Positions 15,174 through 24,002 of a DNA stretch of 30,181 nt are shown piece by piece. The stretch lies in the IMG/VR virus record IMGVR_UViG_3300042523_000294, positions 1 through 30,181 of that record. One strand, written 5' to 3'. The notes under the pieces were generated by a model, which was not told where the DNA came from, ran no database searches, and saw nothing but the letters and a program-made list of their open reading frames with translations. The stretch comes from a virus. A program made the position numbers and the translations under genes. The stretch's first letter is position 1. Each line of letters opens with the position of its first letter.

Positions 15174-15565
15174 CAGTCTGCCACCATCAATGCAATTGCC
15201 GCCGGGTCATTCTCAGGCTCAGTCGGAGCGTCCATCTGCGGCGCTGCCTGCCAGGCGAACGGCTCAGCGTCGGGAACGTCTGCCATCATGTTTGCAAGCC
15301 ATGCCGCTTCGTCGGGCGATGTAGCGTCGGGCACGTCGGCCATGGCGCTCGCAAGCCACGCTGCGTCGTCTGGAGGCGTGTCCGTGGGCACGTCCGCCAT
15401 GTTCCCGTATTGGATTATGTCGTCTAGGCCACTGGTGCCCTGCGCCCCGCCTGTGCGCTGGAACAGGGCGTTGAGGAAGCGCCACCATGTATCCGTGACG
15501 AGGCCCGTCTTGGGGTCGAGAAAGGCTGTGAGTCGTTGCGGGAGGCCTTGCGCGGAACCGCTCAT
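15173..15565 (-). CDS. Repeat-bearing neck-region protein, 130 aa
   Basis: A 130 aa acidic protein. Residues 8-40 have LPQRLTAFLDPKTGLVTDTW then WRFLNALFQRTGG, a helical start frequently seen in small podovirus tail or head proteins. Residues 56-100 carry a 19-residue direct repeat beginning MADVP (starts at 56, 75 and 94, the third partial), each full unit with PD-AAWLA. It sits right after the gp10-like gene, the place of the tail-needle gene 26 in P22, but it is shorter than gp26 (233 aa) and shows no trimeric coiled coil, so the needle assignment is only a question of position. Confidence 0.7.
   Translation of the reverse strand: MSGSAQGLPQRLTAFLDPKTGLVTDTWWRFLNALFQRTGGAQGTSGLDDIIQYGNMADVPTDTPPDDAAWLASAMADVPDATSPDEAAWLANMMADVPDAEPFAWQAAPQMDAPTEPENDPAAIALMVAD
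15287..15400 (-). repeat. 57-bp coding tandem repeat
   Basis: Two adjacent 57-base units (starting at 15400 and 15343 on the minus strand) encode MADVP-D---PD-AAWLA-- and a third partial unit begins at 15286. The units are diverged in third positions, so the duplication is not very recent. Confidence 0.75.
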
Positions 15566-17100
15566 CGCGCCACCCCTTCGCCCATCGCTTGCACGAAGGC
15601 ACCGTTCAACGCCGTCCTCACCGGGGAACTCCAGAACAACTCAAACACCCGATCCCGCGCCATGCCGAGGCGTTGGAAATGGATGGACTTATAGAAATCG
15701 CCCGTCGCACCGAAGTCGTCCGCAATCGGATCGGACCACGATTCCCCGCGCGTGTCGGAATAGCGGAGGTAAATCTTCGACGGTTCTATGCCCAAAGCGC
15801 CGTCATCAATACCAAGAAAGACCGGGATGCTATCAACACCTAGCGCCGTATCGGCCACCACATCGGGTGCCAACGCCTTTTCTGGCAGCCCTATAAGCGT
15901 CGAATTATCGTCGCGCCCCACTTCAAGATCAGCTATGAACTGCGTGTAATAGACCCGGCCGCCGTTGTTCCCCATGTGTGGGAAGCCACGCCGCCGCAGG
16001 ATCGGGGCGCCAGCATCAGTATAAACGTTCAGGTCGAAAGCGTAGAGTTGCCCGGTTTGCCAATCCTGCACGACGTTTTCGCCGTAGCAGTAGGCCGCAG
16101 CCGCGCCCCGGTGCCGATGCTCGCGCCCTTCGTCATCCAACCACGCCCGTTCGTGCCATTGGCCGGTTGTGATATCGAGGCACCACGTTTTGTCGGCCGT
16201 GGGAAACGTCAGCACGTAGAACTGATGGCCCTCTTGCTGGTAGGTGTAGGCCACGGCATCCGATACCGTGCTGTAGCCCGCGATGGCCGTCTCAATCGCG
16301 TGGGTCGAAACCCGTTGAGCCTGATAGCCTTGCCCCTTCAGCACCAGGCGCCCGCCTTGCGCATCCTCGGAGAGCCAGAACAAGGCATCGCCAATCTGTC
16401 CGACGCTATAGACCGCCGCGCATCCGCTTTGGATGAAAGCGCCGTTCATGATCTCATACGGGAAAGCTGGCGCCCCGCTGTTGATCCAGATTTCCGTGGT
16501 CCGCTGGCCAATCAACCAGATTTCCCGATGCACCACCGCCGTCGTCGCCAGCAGGTCCGACGCGCCAATCTTCGTCGCGAAATACAGAGAATCGAACGTA
16601 ACCGCGTTGGAATCCGAAATGTAGAACTGCCCGGTGCCCGGCTTCGCGAAAACGAAGAACGTGTCAACGAAATCGACGCGGGGCGAGCCGTAGAAAGCCG
16701 GATCGCTAATGGTGCCGAACACGCTTGTATTGAGGTTGACCGTGTAACCGTTCCCGGTGCCGTCCACCGCAACTAGCGTGGTCTGGTTGTCCGACATGCT
16801 CACGGGCGTTGTCAGGGCATCGTAGAGCGAGCCTAGCGAGGTCCAAGACCAATCCGACGCCACGCGGTAAAGCGTCTGGCCTACAACCGCATACAGCCGC
16901 CCATCGCTGCCCCGATACACGCCCCTGCCCCGCCCGGCCGCCGGAGGGCTGGAAAGCGCCCGCAAGCCCGGTGTCGGATAATACGTGAATGGGACTGGCG
17001 CATCTTCCGGGTTCTGCTCGGCGTAGAGGTTCAAACTGCGCTGGCACGAAGCGATGACGCTTCGCGAAACGTATGCGCCGGTTTTGAGTGCGACGCGCAT
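15562..17100 (-). CDS. P22 gp10-like tail accessory factor
   Basis: A 512 aa protein matching the phage-stabilisation (P22 gp10) family, the neck ring that closes the portal channel after packaging and holds the DNA. Visible features are the opening RVALKTGAYVSRSVIASCQRS with LNLYAEQNPE, the YYPTPGLRAL segment near residue 43, repeated beta blades, the motif IWLIGQRTTEIWINSGAPAF and the aromatic HQFYVLTFPTADKTWCLD. P22 gp10 is 472 aa. The ATG at 17100 shares bases with the gp4-like stop (TGATG); a TTG three codons earlier is less likely. Confidence 0.9.
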   Translation of the reverse strand: MRVALKTGAYVSRSVIASCQRSLNLYAEQNPEDAPVPFTYYPTPGLRALSSPPAAGRGRGVYRGSDGRLYAVVGQTLYRVASDWSWTSLGSLYDALTTPVSMSDNQTTLVAVDGTGNGYTVNLNTSVFGTISDPAFYGSPRVDFVDTFFVFAKPGTGQFYISDSNAVTFDSLYFATKIGASDLLATTAVVHREIWLIGQRTTEIWINSGAPAFPYEIMNGAFIQSGCAAVYSVGQIGDALFWLSEDAQGGRLVLKGQGYQAQRVSTHAIETAIAGYSTVSDAVAYTYQQEGHQFYVLTFPTADKTWCLDITTGQWHERAWLDDEGREHRHRGAAAAYCYGENVVQDWQTGQLYAFDLNVYTDAGAPILRRRGFPHMGNNGGRVYYTQFIADLEVGRDDNSTLIGLPEKALAPDVVADTALGVDSIPVFLGIDDGALGIEPSKIYLRYSDTRGESWSDPIADDFGATGDFYKSIHFQRLGMARDRVFELFWSSPVRTALNGAFVQAMGEGVAR

Positions 17101-17816
17101 CAGAGCCAAGAATCCGAATACACGTTGTAGCGGCTGTTCGAGGTCGGGATACCAGCTGGCATCCGCAAGCGCGGCATCTGGATGTTGGGGCCACGGATCG
17201 CCGCCAGCGCAGCGCGCGCCAGCCCGTCAAGCTGAGGGTCACGCGGCAACTGATACATGGGCCGGATGCGCTGGGCACCGCACCACCGCAGGGCGTTCAC
17301 GTATGCCGGCGGCAGGTTGATGTCTGTTACGAGGTCGGGAAAGTGCGTGAACGGCTGCTTGAGGGAGAGATGCAATTCTCCAGCGCCAGAGTTCGGCACA
17401 GGCCAAGGGTAGACGACGCCCAGCGGATACGCAGCATCATACCAATACCACGAAGGCCAGGTGCCCACGCTCTTGATCGCGATGCGGTTGTAATCCTCGC
17501 GCGAGCCGATATCTCGCAAGGGATAATCAACCGGCTGCGTGGCGTTGATGGTCGATCGGAAGAACGCCGCCTGCACCTGATCGGGACGCGTGGTGTTGAA
17601 GTCGCCACCCGCCCCGATGGTGTAGGAAATCGCGCCAGTAACAGGCACTGACACGTCAACAAGATGGTAGACAAGCCACCGCTTAGTGGCCCACTCGTCT
17701 AACATCATGTTTAGCGTAGTGAGAACGTCGTTGTTGTCTTCGGCACGCGGGGCCTGGCCAACGCCGTTAACCCCGGCATCCCTCAGCATCAGGCGGATAA
17801 GGGCGACCGGGGTCAT
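17100..17816 (-). CDS. P22 gp4-like packaged-DNA stabilisation protein
   Basis: A 238 aa protein related to the P22 gp4 head-completion family that binds the portal after DNA packaging. It opens with LIRLMLRDAGVNGVGQ and has LTTLNMMLDEWATKRWLVYHL, the typical helix of this family, then TGAISYTIGAGGDFNTTRP, PWPVPNSGAGELHLSLKQPF and LPPAYVNALRWCGAQRI. In P22 gp4 also has muramidase activity, but no catalytic residue can be assigned here. It starts 10 bases after the coat stop and overlaps the gp10-like gene. Confidence 0.88.
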   Translation of the reverse strand: MTPVALIRLMLRDAGVNGVGQAPRAEDNNDVLTTLNMMLDEWATKRWLVYHLVDVSVPVTGAISYTIGAGGDFNTTRPDQVQAAFFRSTINATQPVDYPLRDIGSREDYNRIAIKSVGTWPSWYWYDAAYPLGVVYPWPVPNSGAGELHLSLKQPFTHFPDLVTDINLPPAYVNALRWCGAQRIRPMYQLPRDPQLDGLARAALAAIRGPNIQMPRLRMPAGIPTSNSRYNVYSDSWL

Positions 17817-17825
17817 GGCGTTAAC

Positions 17826-19007
17826 TCAGTTTGCCAGCACGCGGCAAGCAAGCTGCGGTCGGATGGCCTTGAAGCCATACAGCACGTCAAGGCGGCACGG
17901 CATCAGGTCGTTGTTGATGTCATACTGCCGAACGACGCGCATGCTGATCCCGTCCTGCACCTTGCGGGCCGCAAAGTGAACGCCATCCGGCAGGATGAGG
18001 TCAGCGGTCGCGAAGGTGAACGCGTCGGGGTGGTAGCAGAGGCTCTGCTGGGTGGTGGCCGAAGCCGTGCCAACAAAGGTGATGGCCTGATTGTCGGCCG
18101 CAGCGTTGCTGACGTTCTGGTAGGCACCCGTGGCCACGATGGCCGGCGCAATCGACACTGTGCCGCCACCACCCGCATACGCCGCCGTAACGACGAACTG
18201 CTGAAGCACGCCCGTCGATGCCTTGGTCTCAGGATGCACGCGGAACACGCCGCCGATGGTGAATACGTCACCCGCAGCCATCGCGTTCGCGCCGGTATCC
18301 ACGATCAGGCTGGAACCAGTCTGCGCAACCGCCGCGTTGGTCAGATAAGCATTGTTGCGCGCGCCGAATGTGAACGACGGCAGGAGGGTGTTTTCGGCAA
18401 ACTCAAAGCCGCCGGTTTCACCGATCACGCCGTCTTCATACTGCTTCTTGATCTTGTTGGACGACTGGAACAGGCCCTTCAGGCTGTCCACGAGGTCCAC
18501 ATTCGACTGAGTGTCGATGCGGGCCATGTAGGTGGCATTGGGCGCCAGGTTGTCCTTCAGCACCTTACGGGCCTGCAGCATGTTGCGCAGGGTCTGCGCC
18601 GACCCGGAGCCGTTGACGGTGTTGTAAACGTCGCGGGCCATGGCGAAGGCGTCGGCTTCAATGTTCGCCGCCAGCACGGCCATCGCCGGTTCAAGCACCT
18701 GCTGCGAGAAGTCGAAGATGTTCAACGCAAGCTGGGCGCTGGAGAACGTCGTATCGACGCCCTTCTGGTTCGTCACCGCCAGGGTGGTGTTCGTCTCAGC
18801 CACGTCCTGAAGGCTCAGGGCGGCGCCGCTGCGCACCGTATACTGGTTCGGCAGACGGATGCGGAGGGTGCTGCCGATCTTGGCGCCTTCCTGAGCAAAG
18901 CTGTTGTCATAGTCCCGATTGATGGAACCGATGAAGTTCAGCTTCTGGTGAAGGATCATCAACGCGCGGTTGGTGATCTGGTCAACGTTAAGCAACGTAT
19001 TGGGCAT
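17826..19007 (-). CDS. Major coat protein, P22 gp5-like
   Basis: A 393 aa major capsid protein with the P22 coat family pattern: LLNVDQITNRALMILHQKL, NFIGSINRDYDNSFAQEGAK, IGSTLRIRLPNQYTVRSGA and an AVTNQKGVDTTFSSAQLALN stretch. The family has an HK97-type fold with an inserted domain, which would correspond to the variable beta-rich middle (about 210-300). P22 gp5 is 430 aa. A strong GGAG site lies 7 bases before the ATG. It follows the scaffold gene after a 97-base gap and is followed by the gp4-like gene. Confidence 0.9.
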   Translation of the reverse strand: MPNTLLNVDQITNRALMILHQKLNFIGSINRDYDNSFAQEGAKIGSTLRIRLPNQYTVRSGAALSLQDVAETNTTLAVTNQKGVDTTFSSAQLALNIFDFSQQVLEPAMAVLAANIEADAFAMARDVYNTVNGSGSAQTLRNMLQARKVLKDNLAPNATYMARIDTQSNVDLVDSLKGLFQSSNKIKKQYEDGVIGETGGFEFAENTLLPSFTFGARNNAYLTNAAVAQTGSSLIVDTGANAMAAGDVFTIGGVFRVHPETKASTGVLQQFVVTAAYAGGGGTVSIAPAIVATGAYQNVSNAAADNQAITFVGTASATTQQSLCYHPDAFTFATADLILPDGVHFAARKVQDGISMRVVRQYDINNDLMPCRLDVLYGFKAIRPQLACRVLAN

Positions 19008-19104
19008 GTGGAGGCTCCATCATGGGATGCGCCGTCATCGCGACGGTGCGGGGCTGCTTGCCTAGGGCCGCCTTTGAAGGGATATGGCTACGCGGGCGCG
19101 TGCC

Positions 19105-19860
19105 TCAGCGTTTCGCCTCTTGTGCCCGATACCACGAACGCCACGCGGCCGGATCACGCTTGGCATCCGGTTCGCCACCGGGTTCCGCGCGTCCTGCTGC
19201 GATGGGCGTAATGGGCGGGGGCAGTTTCGAGACAGGCTTAGAAGGCGCCGGCTTTGCAGCCATCTTGGCGACTTCCACGGCCATACGGGCAGGCGACAGT
19301 CGAGCAAGGCGCATGGCCTCGTCAGGATTCATGCCGAGTTCGTAGTAGACCTTGGCACCTTCTTCCTTGCCGAGTGCGGTCACGGCTTCCAGCAATGCCG
19401 GCGGAGGTCCGCCGAGAGACTGGAAGTTCTGCACAGCCGTCTGAAAATCCCGATACGTCGTCTCGCCATGGTCTGCGATATCGTTGCAAGCCATGTTGAA
19501 CTGGTGGGCTTCCAACTGCTGCGCCGCGATCCGCCCAACCTCCGATGCCGGGACGTATCCGGCGGGGGGCTGGCCTTCATGCTGCTGCGAAACCGGCTGC
19601 TGTCCCTGCTGAATTGTGCGCAGGTAAGTGGCTAGCTGGTCCGCTTGTCGCCGTGCTTCATGCTTCTCCCGCGTCAACTCGTCGATGCGCTGCTGAAACC
19701 AAGGCTTGCGCTTCGGTTCCTCTGGCGTGTCGGGTTGTTCTGCGGGTTCGGCCTGTTGCTCCTGCCCGGTCTCTGGAGCGGTATTAGTGGCGGGCTGAGG
19801 CACAGATTCGACAGCCGAAGCCGTCTCGCCCTGCGTGGCGATTTCAATGCTTTCGCTCAT
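19105..19860 (-). CDS. Scaffolding protein
   Basis: A 251 aa helical, charged protein placed between portal and coat genes, where P22 carries scaffold gene 8 (303 aa). The N-terminal 45 residues are disordered and Glu/Pro/Gln-rich, followed by a coiled coil (WFQQRIDELTREKHEARRQA). A central helical part has DIADHGETTYRDFQTAVQN and LGKEEGAKVYYELGMNPDEA. The C-terminus is basic and aromatic (WRSWYRAQEAKR), as expected for the coat-binding end of a scaffold. An ATG three codons upstream (19869) is an alternative start; neither has a strong ribosome site. The function is inferred from context and composition. Confidence 0.8.
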   Translation of the reverse strand: MSESIEIATQGETASAVESVPQPATNTAPETGQEQQAEPAEQPDTPEEPKRKPWFQQRIDELTREKHEARRQADQLATYLRTIQQGQQPVSQQHEGQPPAGYVPASEVGRIAAQQLEAHQFNMACNDIADHGETTYRDFQTAVQNFQSLGGPPPALLEAVTALGKEEGAKVYYELGMNPDEAMRLARLSPARMAVEVAKMAAKPAPSKPVSKLPPPITPIAAGRAEPGGEPDAKRDPAAWRSWYRAQEAKR

Positions 19861-19879
19861 GGGTTCCATGATGGTTGGG

Positions 19880-19918
19880 ACGCTTCACAGCGTTCCTAGT
19901 CGCCCGGCAACCCGCCGG
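19880..19918 (-). other. Two small hairpins upstream of scaffold gene
   Basis: In the gap between the 231 aa gene and the scaffold gene, ACGCT/AGCGT (4-base loop, 19880-19893) and CCGGC/GCCGG (5-base loop, 19904-19918) can fold. No T-run follows. They could tune the level of the scaffold and coat messages by processing or partial termination. Confidence 0.35.
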
Positions 19919-19931
19919 TTGGGTCGGCACG

Positions 19932-20627
19932 TCAACGCTTGCTGAACGCCCCCTTGGGCACCTGCAACTTGTTTAACCGGGCGACGATGCCCGGCCCGTA
20001 ATGACGAATGGCCTTGGCGGTAAGCACGCCCTCGCCAATGTCCATCGGCACCAGGCCATCATCGGGGCCGGGCGGGTTGTGGCCCTGCAACCGGTTGGGC
20101 GTGACGATGCCGCCGTGGAACATGCCAGCAAGGCCGGCCATCTGGCCGCCGAAATCGCCTTGTGGACCGCCGCCGATATCGCCACCGACAGCGTTCGTTT
20201 CCGGCCCGGCGCTGCCCATGCCGCCCATGACGCCGTCAAGAGCGCCCAACGGCTCAGACGACACCGCGCCAAGCGGGGCCGTGCCAGAGGTCGTGCTGTT
20301 CGCGCTGCCGAAGCCGCCGAACCCCAGCGCGTTCATAAAGTCGCCGAACGTGGTGTTGCCCTGCGCAGGCGCGCCGTAGCCACCACCGCCGCCCTCAGGC
20401 TGCATGAAGCCCTGCTCCATATCCACGGGCTGGGCAGGCGCAGAGGGCATCACAGGGACCGCAGGAGGCGCCACGGCGGGGGGTAGGTTCTGCGTCGTGT
20501 CATACACCGGCCGGTCAGCCTGTGCGCCGCTGTTCATCCACACGGGGAACTGGCGCTGGAAGCCGGAACGGAAGCCGTAGAAGCCGGCTGGCGTGGCGGC
20601 GCTGGTGCCAAGGGGATTATACGGCAT
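19932..20627 (-). CDS. Gly/Pro-rich structural protein, 231 aa
   Basis: A 231 aa low-complexity protein between portal and scaffold, a place with no counterpart in P22. After a short aromatic N-terminus (FYGFRSGFQRQFPVWMNSG) comes Pro-rich, then Gly-rich sequence. The C-terminal 45 residues are better ordered: GIVTPNRLQGHNPPGPDDGL and VPMDIGEGVLTAKAIRHYGP, then VARLNKLQVPKG. An EGEG-VLT--A----GP---ARLN motif of this kind occurs in several phage internal and tape-measure-like proteins. The function is unknown; a minor head or portal-associated protein is the reasonable guess. It overlaps the portal gene by 11 bases. Confidence 0.7.
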   Translation of the reverse strand: MPYNPLGTSAATPAGFYGFRSGFQRQFPVWMNSGAQADRPVYDTTQNLPPAVAPPAVPVMPSAPAQPVDMEQGFMQPEGGGGGYGAPAQGNTTFGDFMNALGFGGFGSANSTTSGTAPLGAVSSEPLGALDGVMGGMGSAGPETNAVGGDIGGGPQGDFGGQMAGLAGMFHGGIVTPNRLQGHNPPGPDDGLVPMDIGEGVLTAKAIRHYGPGIVARLNKLQVPKGAFSKR

Positions 20628-22731
20628 TGATCACCCCCTCTTGTGGAGGCGTCGGCTGCGCCATCGGCTGAGGCACGCGGGCTTGATCGGCAGCCGCGTG
20701 CTGCGCCATTAACGGCACGATGGGCTCTTCCATCATCTGCGACACCATCTCGCGAATCAGAGGCTTGAACGCCTCAGGGTCAATCTTGCCCAGCGCCGCC
20801 GTGCGAGCCGTCTGCGCCTCGTAGTCTTTACGCTCAAGGTCCGCCTGCTGATCGGCCAACTTCTGGTTGGCTTCCTGCAAGGCAAGATGAAGCTGCGCAA
20901 TCTCGGCCTGGCCCTGCTGCGCCACCTCCTGAAACTGCTGCTGCATCTGCTGCATCTCAGGCGACGGGCCGCCTTTGGCTTGCGGCGGAACCATGTTGTG
21001 TAGACGTTTGGCCAGCTTGTCCGAACCGGGGAAGTCCGCGCTTTCGGCCCAAAGGTCGCCAACCACCGCGAACATCTCTTTGTTCTGCGCCATGATCTGC
21101 GAAAAGGCGTTGAACGCTTCCTGCCGCTGCGTGGCATACGACGGGCCAACGTCCGAAATCACGTCATACTTGCCAACAGACGGGTTCAGGATCGCCGCCA
21201 CCGTCTCCGCGTCGAAATTCTCGGCCTCCGGGTCTGCAAGCTGCTGCGCCGGCCCCTGTGCGTTCGGGTCAACCTGGATCTTGATGCGCTTGTCGTCACG
21301 CCCGATGGCCTGAATGACGCGCGCCGTGTCGTAAACCTTCGGTATCAGGTCGAGGATGATGCGGCCAAGGAACCGGATCATAAGCGCCTGATGGTCGATA
21401 AAGTGGTATGTCGCGTTGTCGCCCTGACGCTGCCGGGCGTTGATGGCCTTGCCGCTCGTCTCGTTGCTCGGCGCGCCCATAATCGCCTGATACTGGCCAG
21501 ATACCAGCATCATTTCCTGTTGGGCAACCTGCATGCCTTCGATGTGGCCACTAGCCGGCGGGGGCGGCGCGATGCGCTGCGGCGGCTGGATCGGCACGCC
21601 ATCGTCTGAAACGTCGTTGTAGATGAGAACGGCCGCGTTCTTGACGTTGGCTTCCGTCCACTGTTCCGGATTGCCTTCCACAGCCCGCGCGCTGGCAAGC
21701 CATGGTGTCTTAGTCTGGTTGGCCACGAACTCAACCGAACCGGACGAGTGGTAATTATACATCTTCTGCGGGTCTAGCATTGCCCGCACATGGCCCTTGC
21801 GGTCCATCTGGCCGTTGATGATCGTCTCTTGCCCGATCATGCGGGCAATCGGCACATACTTGCCAGGCCACGGCTTGCGTTCAACGATGGTTGAACCGAT
21901 GACCTTGCACCACTCTACGCGCTGGTCGATGATCGGCCGTTCGTTGGCAATTGCGCCCGGAAACGCCACCAATTCGTCATAAGCGCCCGCCGGCAGTTCG
22001 GACTTGCGCAGCGTCTGCCCATCCGCCAGCGCAACCAGCGTGTCAGCCTCTTCCGTGCGGTAAAAATACTCGCACACGCGCACGTAATCGTCGCTGATCC
22101 AGCCTTCAGAGCCGTCAATGGGGCTGTCTGCAAACGCCGATTTGTAACGTCGGTATTTGCTCTCGGCCTCCTTGCGCGGGATATCCTCAAACACGAAGCC
22201 ATACCGCGCGTCTGACCCGTCGTATTCCTGAATGTCAGGATCGAGGTAGATCGTCAGCGGATCGGCAACGCGCTTAATGAATATATCCTGATCGAAGGAA
22301 TCTTCATCGCAGTAGTCCACATGCACGCGGACGTAACCGATGCCGCCGAAAACGCCGGTATACATAGCCGCTTCGTAGGCCAGCGTGGCGTTCGACTTGT
22401 ATTCGATGTGCCGAATCAACGCTTCGTAGAGGTCCGCAGCCTTGGCCGTCGCCTCGCCGCCAACCGGGCGAATTTCAATCCCCACCTTGTTCTGGCGGGC
22501 ATCGTTGATGATCTGGAGGCAATGCTGCTGCGTCTTGTTGACGGTCAGCATGGGCTTCTGTTGCGACTCACGCGCCCGTGACACGTCATCCGGCCACTGC
22601 CAGCGGTTGCGAGCATCGCCGTTGCCGAACTTCAGGTCTTCGATGTAACGCTGGCGGGCCGTGGCTTCCCAATCTTCGCAGCGCTTGAAGTTCGCTTTGA
22701 TCTCATTGAGAAGGTCGGTGTCTTCGCTCAT
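20617..22731 (-). CDS. Portal protein, P22 gp1-like
   Basis: A 704 aa portal protein of the P22 type (P22 gp1 is 725 aa), forming the dodecameric channel for DNA at one vertex. It has the characteristic N-terminus (RQRYIEDLKFGNGDARNRW then WPDDV, PMLTVNKTQQHCLQIINDAR), ADPLTIYLDPDIQEYDGSDA, and the GVFGGIGYVRVHVDY segment. Around residues 600-660 there is a Gln-rich coiled coil (MQQMQQQFQEVAQQGQAEI) like the long C-terminal barrel of P22 portal. The start was taken at the ATGA overlap with the terminase stop; a GTG three codons upstream is possible. Confidence 0.92.
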   Translation of the reverse strand: MSEDTDLLNEIKANFKRCEDWEATARQRYIEDLKFGNGDARNRWQWPDDVSRARESQQKPMLTVNKTQQHCLQIINDARQNKVGIEIRPVGGEATAKAADLYEALIRHIEYKSNATLAYEAAMYTGVFGGIGYVRVHVDYCDEDSFDQDIFIKRVADPLTIYLDPDIQEYDGSDARYGFVFEDIPRKEAESKYRRYKSAFADSPIDGSEGWISDDYVRVCEYFYRTEEADTLVALADGQTLRKSELPAGAYDELVAFPGAIANERPIIDQRVEWCKVIGSTIVERKPWPGKYVPIARMIGQETIINGQMDRKGHVRAMLDPQKMYNYHSSGSVEFVANQTKTPWLASARAVEGNPEQWTEANVKNAAVLIYNDVSDDGVPIQPPQRIAPPPPASGHIEGMQVAQQEMMLVSGQYQAIMGAPSNETSGKAINARQRQGDNATYHFIDHQALMIRFLGRIILDLIPKVYDTARVIQAIGRDDKRIKIQVDPNAQGPAQQLADPEAENFDAETVAAILNPSVGKYDVISDVGPSYATQRQEAFNAFSQIMAQNKEMFAVVGDLWAESADFPGSDKLAKRLHNMVPPQAKGGPSPEMQQMQQQFQEVAQQGQAEIAQLHLALQEANQKLADQQADLERKDYEAQTARTAALGKIDPEAFKPLIREMVSQMMEEPIVPLMAQHAAADQARVPQPMAQPTPPQEGVINAV

Positions 22732-24002
22732 GCCATCCACGCGGAATGGCCAGCAACGGCCGTGCGATGCGCTGGCTTCATGGTGGAGGATGCCTTCTTC
22801 TCACGCAGCGCGACTGCCAGGTATCGGAACGCATCGGCCGCGTGGCTGGCGTCGTCGTGCAACGGCTCTTTGGAGAACTGCCCCGTTTCCGGGTCCACAT
22901 CGTATCGGTAGCGGCGCAGGTGGTTCAGCCCGTCTGCGCACTTGTCCGCATCAAACCACATGTTCGGGAACATCGTGCGGGCGGCGTTGATGCCGTTCGC
23001 CACCGACGTTTTAGGCGTGATCTTCACCGTGAAGCCGGCGGCCCGCATCTGCTGGGCAATCGTGCGCTCAGAGGCAAGCAACTCGTTATTGGCGTCGTGA
23101 GGAAGCCAGCAGTCGCCATACACGTAGGACCGTGCCTGCAACTCTTTCAGATAATGCCCCAACGCGTGCCCTGAGTTCTCGTAGAAGTCGATGCATCGCG
23201 TTTCAAACCCCACAAGCTGGCCAAACCAGATGCTGGTGCGATCCGCGCGCCCCAAGTCCCAAAACGTATGAACCGGCTTCGACTGCTCGTAAGGCACCCG
23301 CGTAAGCCGGTTTTCCTCAGTCGCCGCCCGGATTTCCTTGGCGTAGATCGCGCCATCCAGCGTCTGCCGACAGTGGCCGTCGTAGATGTTTAGGTAAGCA
23401 TCCGGGTCCGTGGCCTGTAGGTGCCGCCGCTCGGCTTCCAGTTCTGCCGGGAACCATGGGTTATCGCGCCAGTCGATCTTGACGACTTCGGTATTCGGAG
23501 GCGTGTTCTTCACGAACCGCACATACGTTTCGTCGGTATCGAGTTCGGGGTTGAACGACACGACGATTTGAGAGCCGGGCTTGCGAACGGTCGGAATGAG
23601 CTTTTCCCAACTGGCCTTAGAAACGGTCTGGGCTTCCTCAACCCAGACGATATCCGCGCCCTCTAACGATTTGATGTTGTTGATGTTGTGCCGAAGCCCC
23701 GCAAACAGGAAGCTAGACCCGTTGGCGCCTTTGATCGTCGTCTGCTGAACCTCGTAGAAGTGGCTCAGGCCCATTGCCGCAATCTGATCGGCCAACAGGC
23801 GATGCACGCTGTCCGTGATCGACTTCTGGATCTCGCGTGCACACAGGATACGAAGCGGCGCCACAGTGCCGCGCACCAGCAGCGCCCGCGCCACACCCCA
23901 CGACTTCGCCCCGCCACGCCCGCCATACAAAATCTTGTAGCGCCCCGGCCGGAACAGACATTCCAGCTTTTCGGGAAACTCAATCTTCGCGCTCGGCTGC
24001 AC
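22728..24002 (-). CDS. Terminase large subunit
   Basis: A 424 aa DNA-packaging motor of the PBSX/Terminase_3 type. The ATPase half has Walker A GGRGGAKS (27-34), Walker B ADIVWVEEAQ (116-125) with the catalytic Glu pair, and the coupling SFNP (149-152). The nuclease half has the RNase H-like acidic sites FWDLGRAD (Asp249), VYGDCWLPHD (294-303) and LHDDASHAADAFRY (381-394). The start is GTG at 24002 preceded by GAGG; it overlaps the small-subunit candidate by 23 bases. With its partner it cuts concatemers and pumps DNA through the portal. Confidence 0.95.
   Translation of the reverse strand: MQPSAKIEFPEKLECLFRPGRYKILYGGRGGAKSWGVARALLVRGTVAPLRILCAREIQKSITDSVHRLLADQIAAMGLSHFYEVQQTTIKGANGSSFLFAGLRHNINNIKSLEGADIVWVEEAQTVSKASWEKLIPTVRKPGSQIVVSFNPELDTDETYVRFVKNTPPNTEVVKIDWRDNPWFPAELEAERRHLQATDPDAYLNIYDGHCRQTLDGAIYAKEIRAATEENRLTRVPYEQSKPVHTFWDLGRADRTSIWFGQLVGFETRCIDFYENSGHALGHYLKELQARSYVYGDCWLPHDANNELLASERTIAQQMRAAGFTVKITPKTSVANGINAARTMFPNMWFDADKCADGLNHLRRYRYDVDPETGQFSKEPLHDDASHAADAFRYLAVALREKKASSTMKPAHRTAVAGHSAWMA

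Noticed and set aside
17976-19211. A 411-codon open frame on the plus strand
   Set aside because: It lies antisense to the coat gene, is Arg/His/Gly-rich without a domain, and arises from the low stop frequency of GC-rich DNA.
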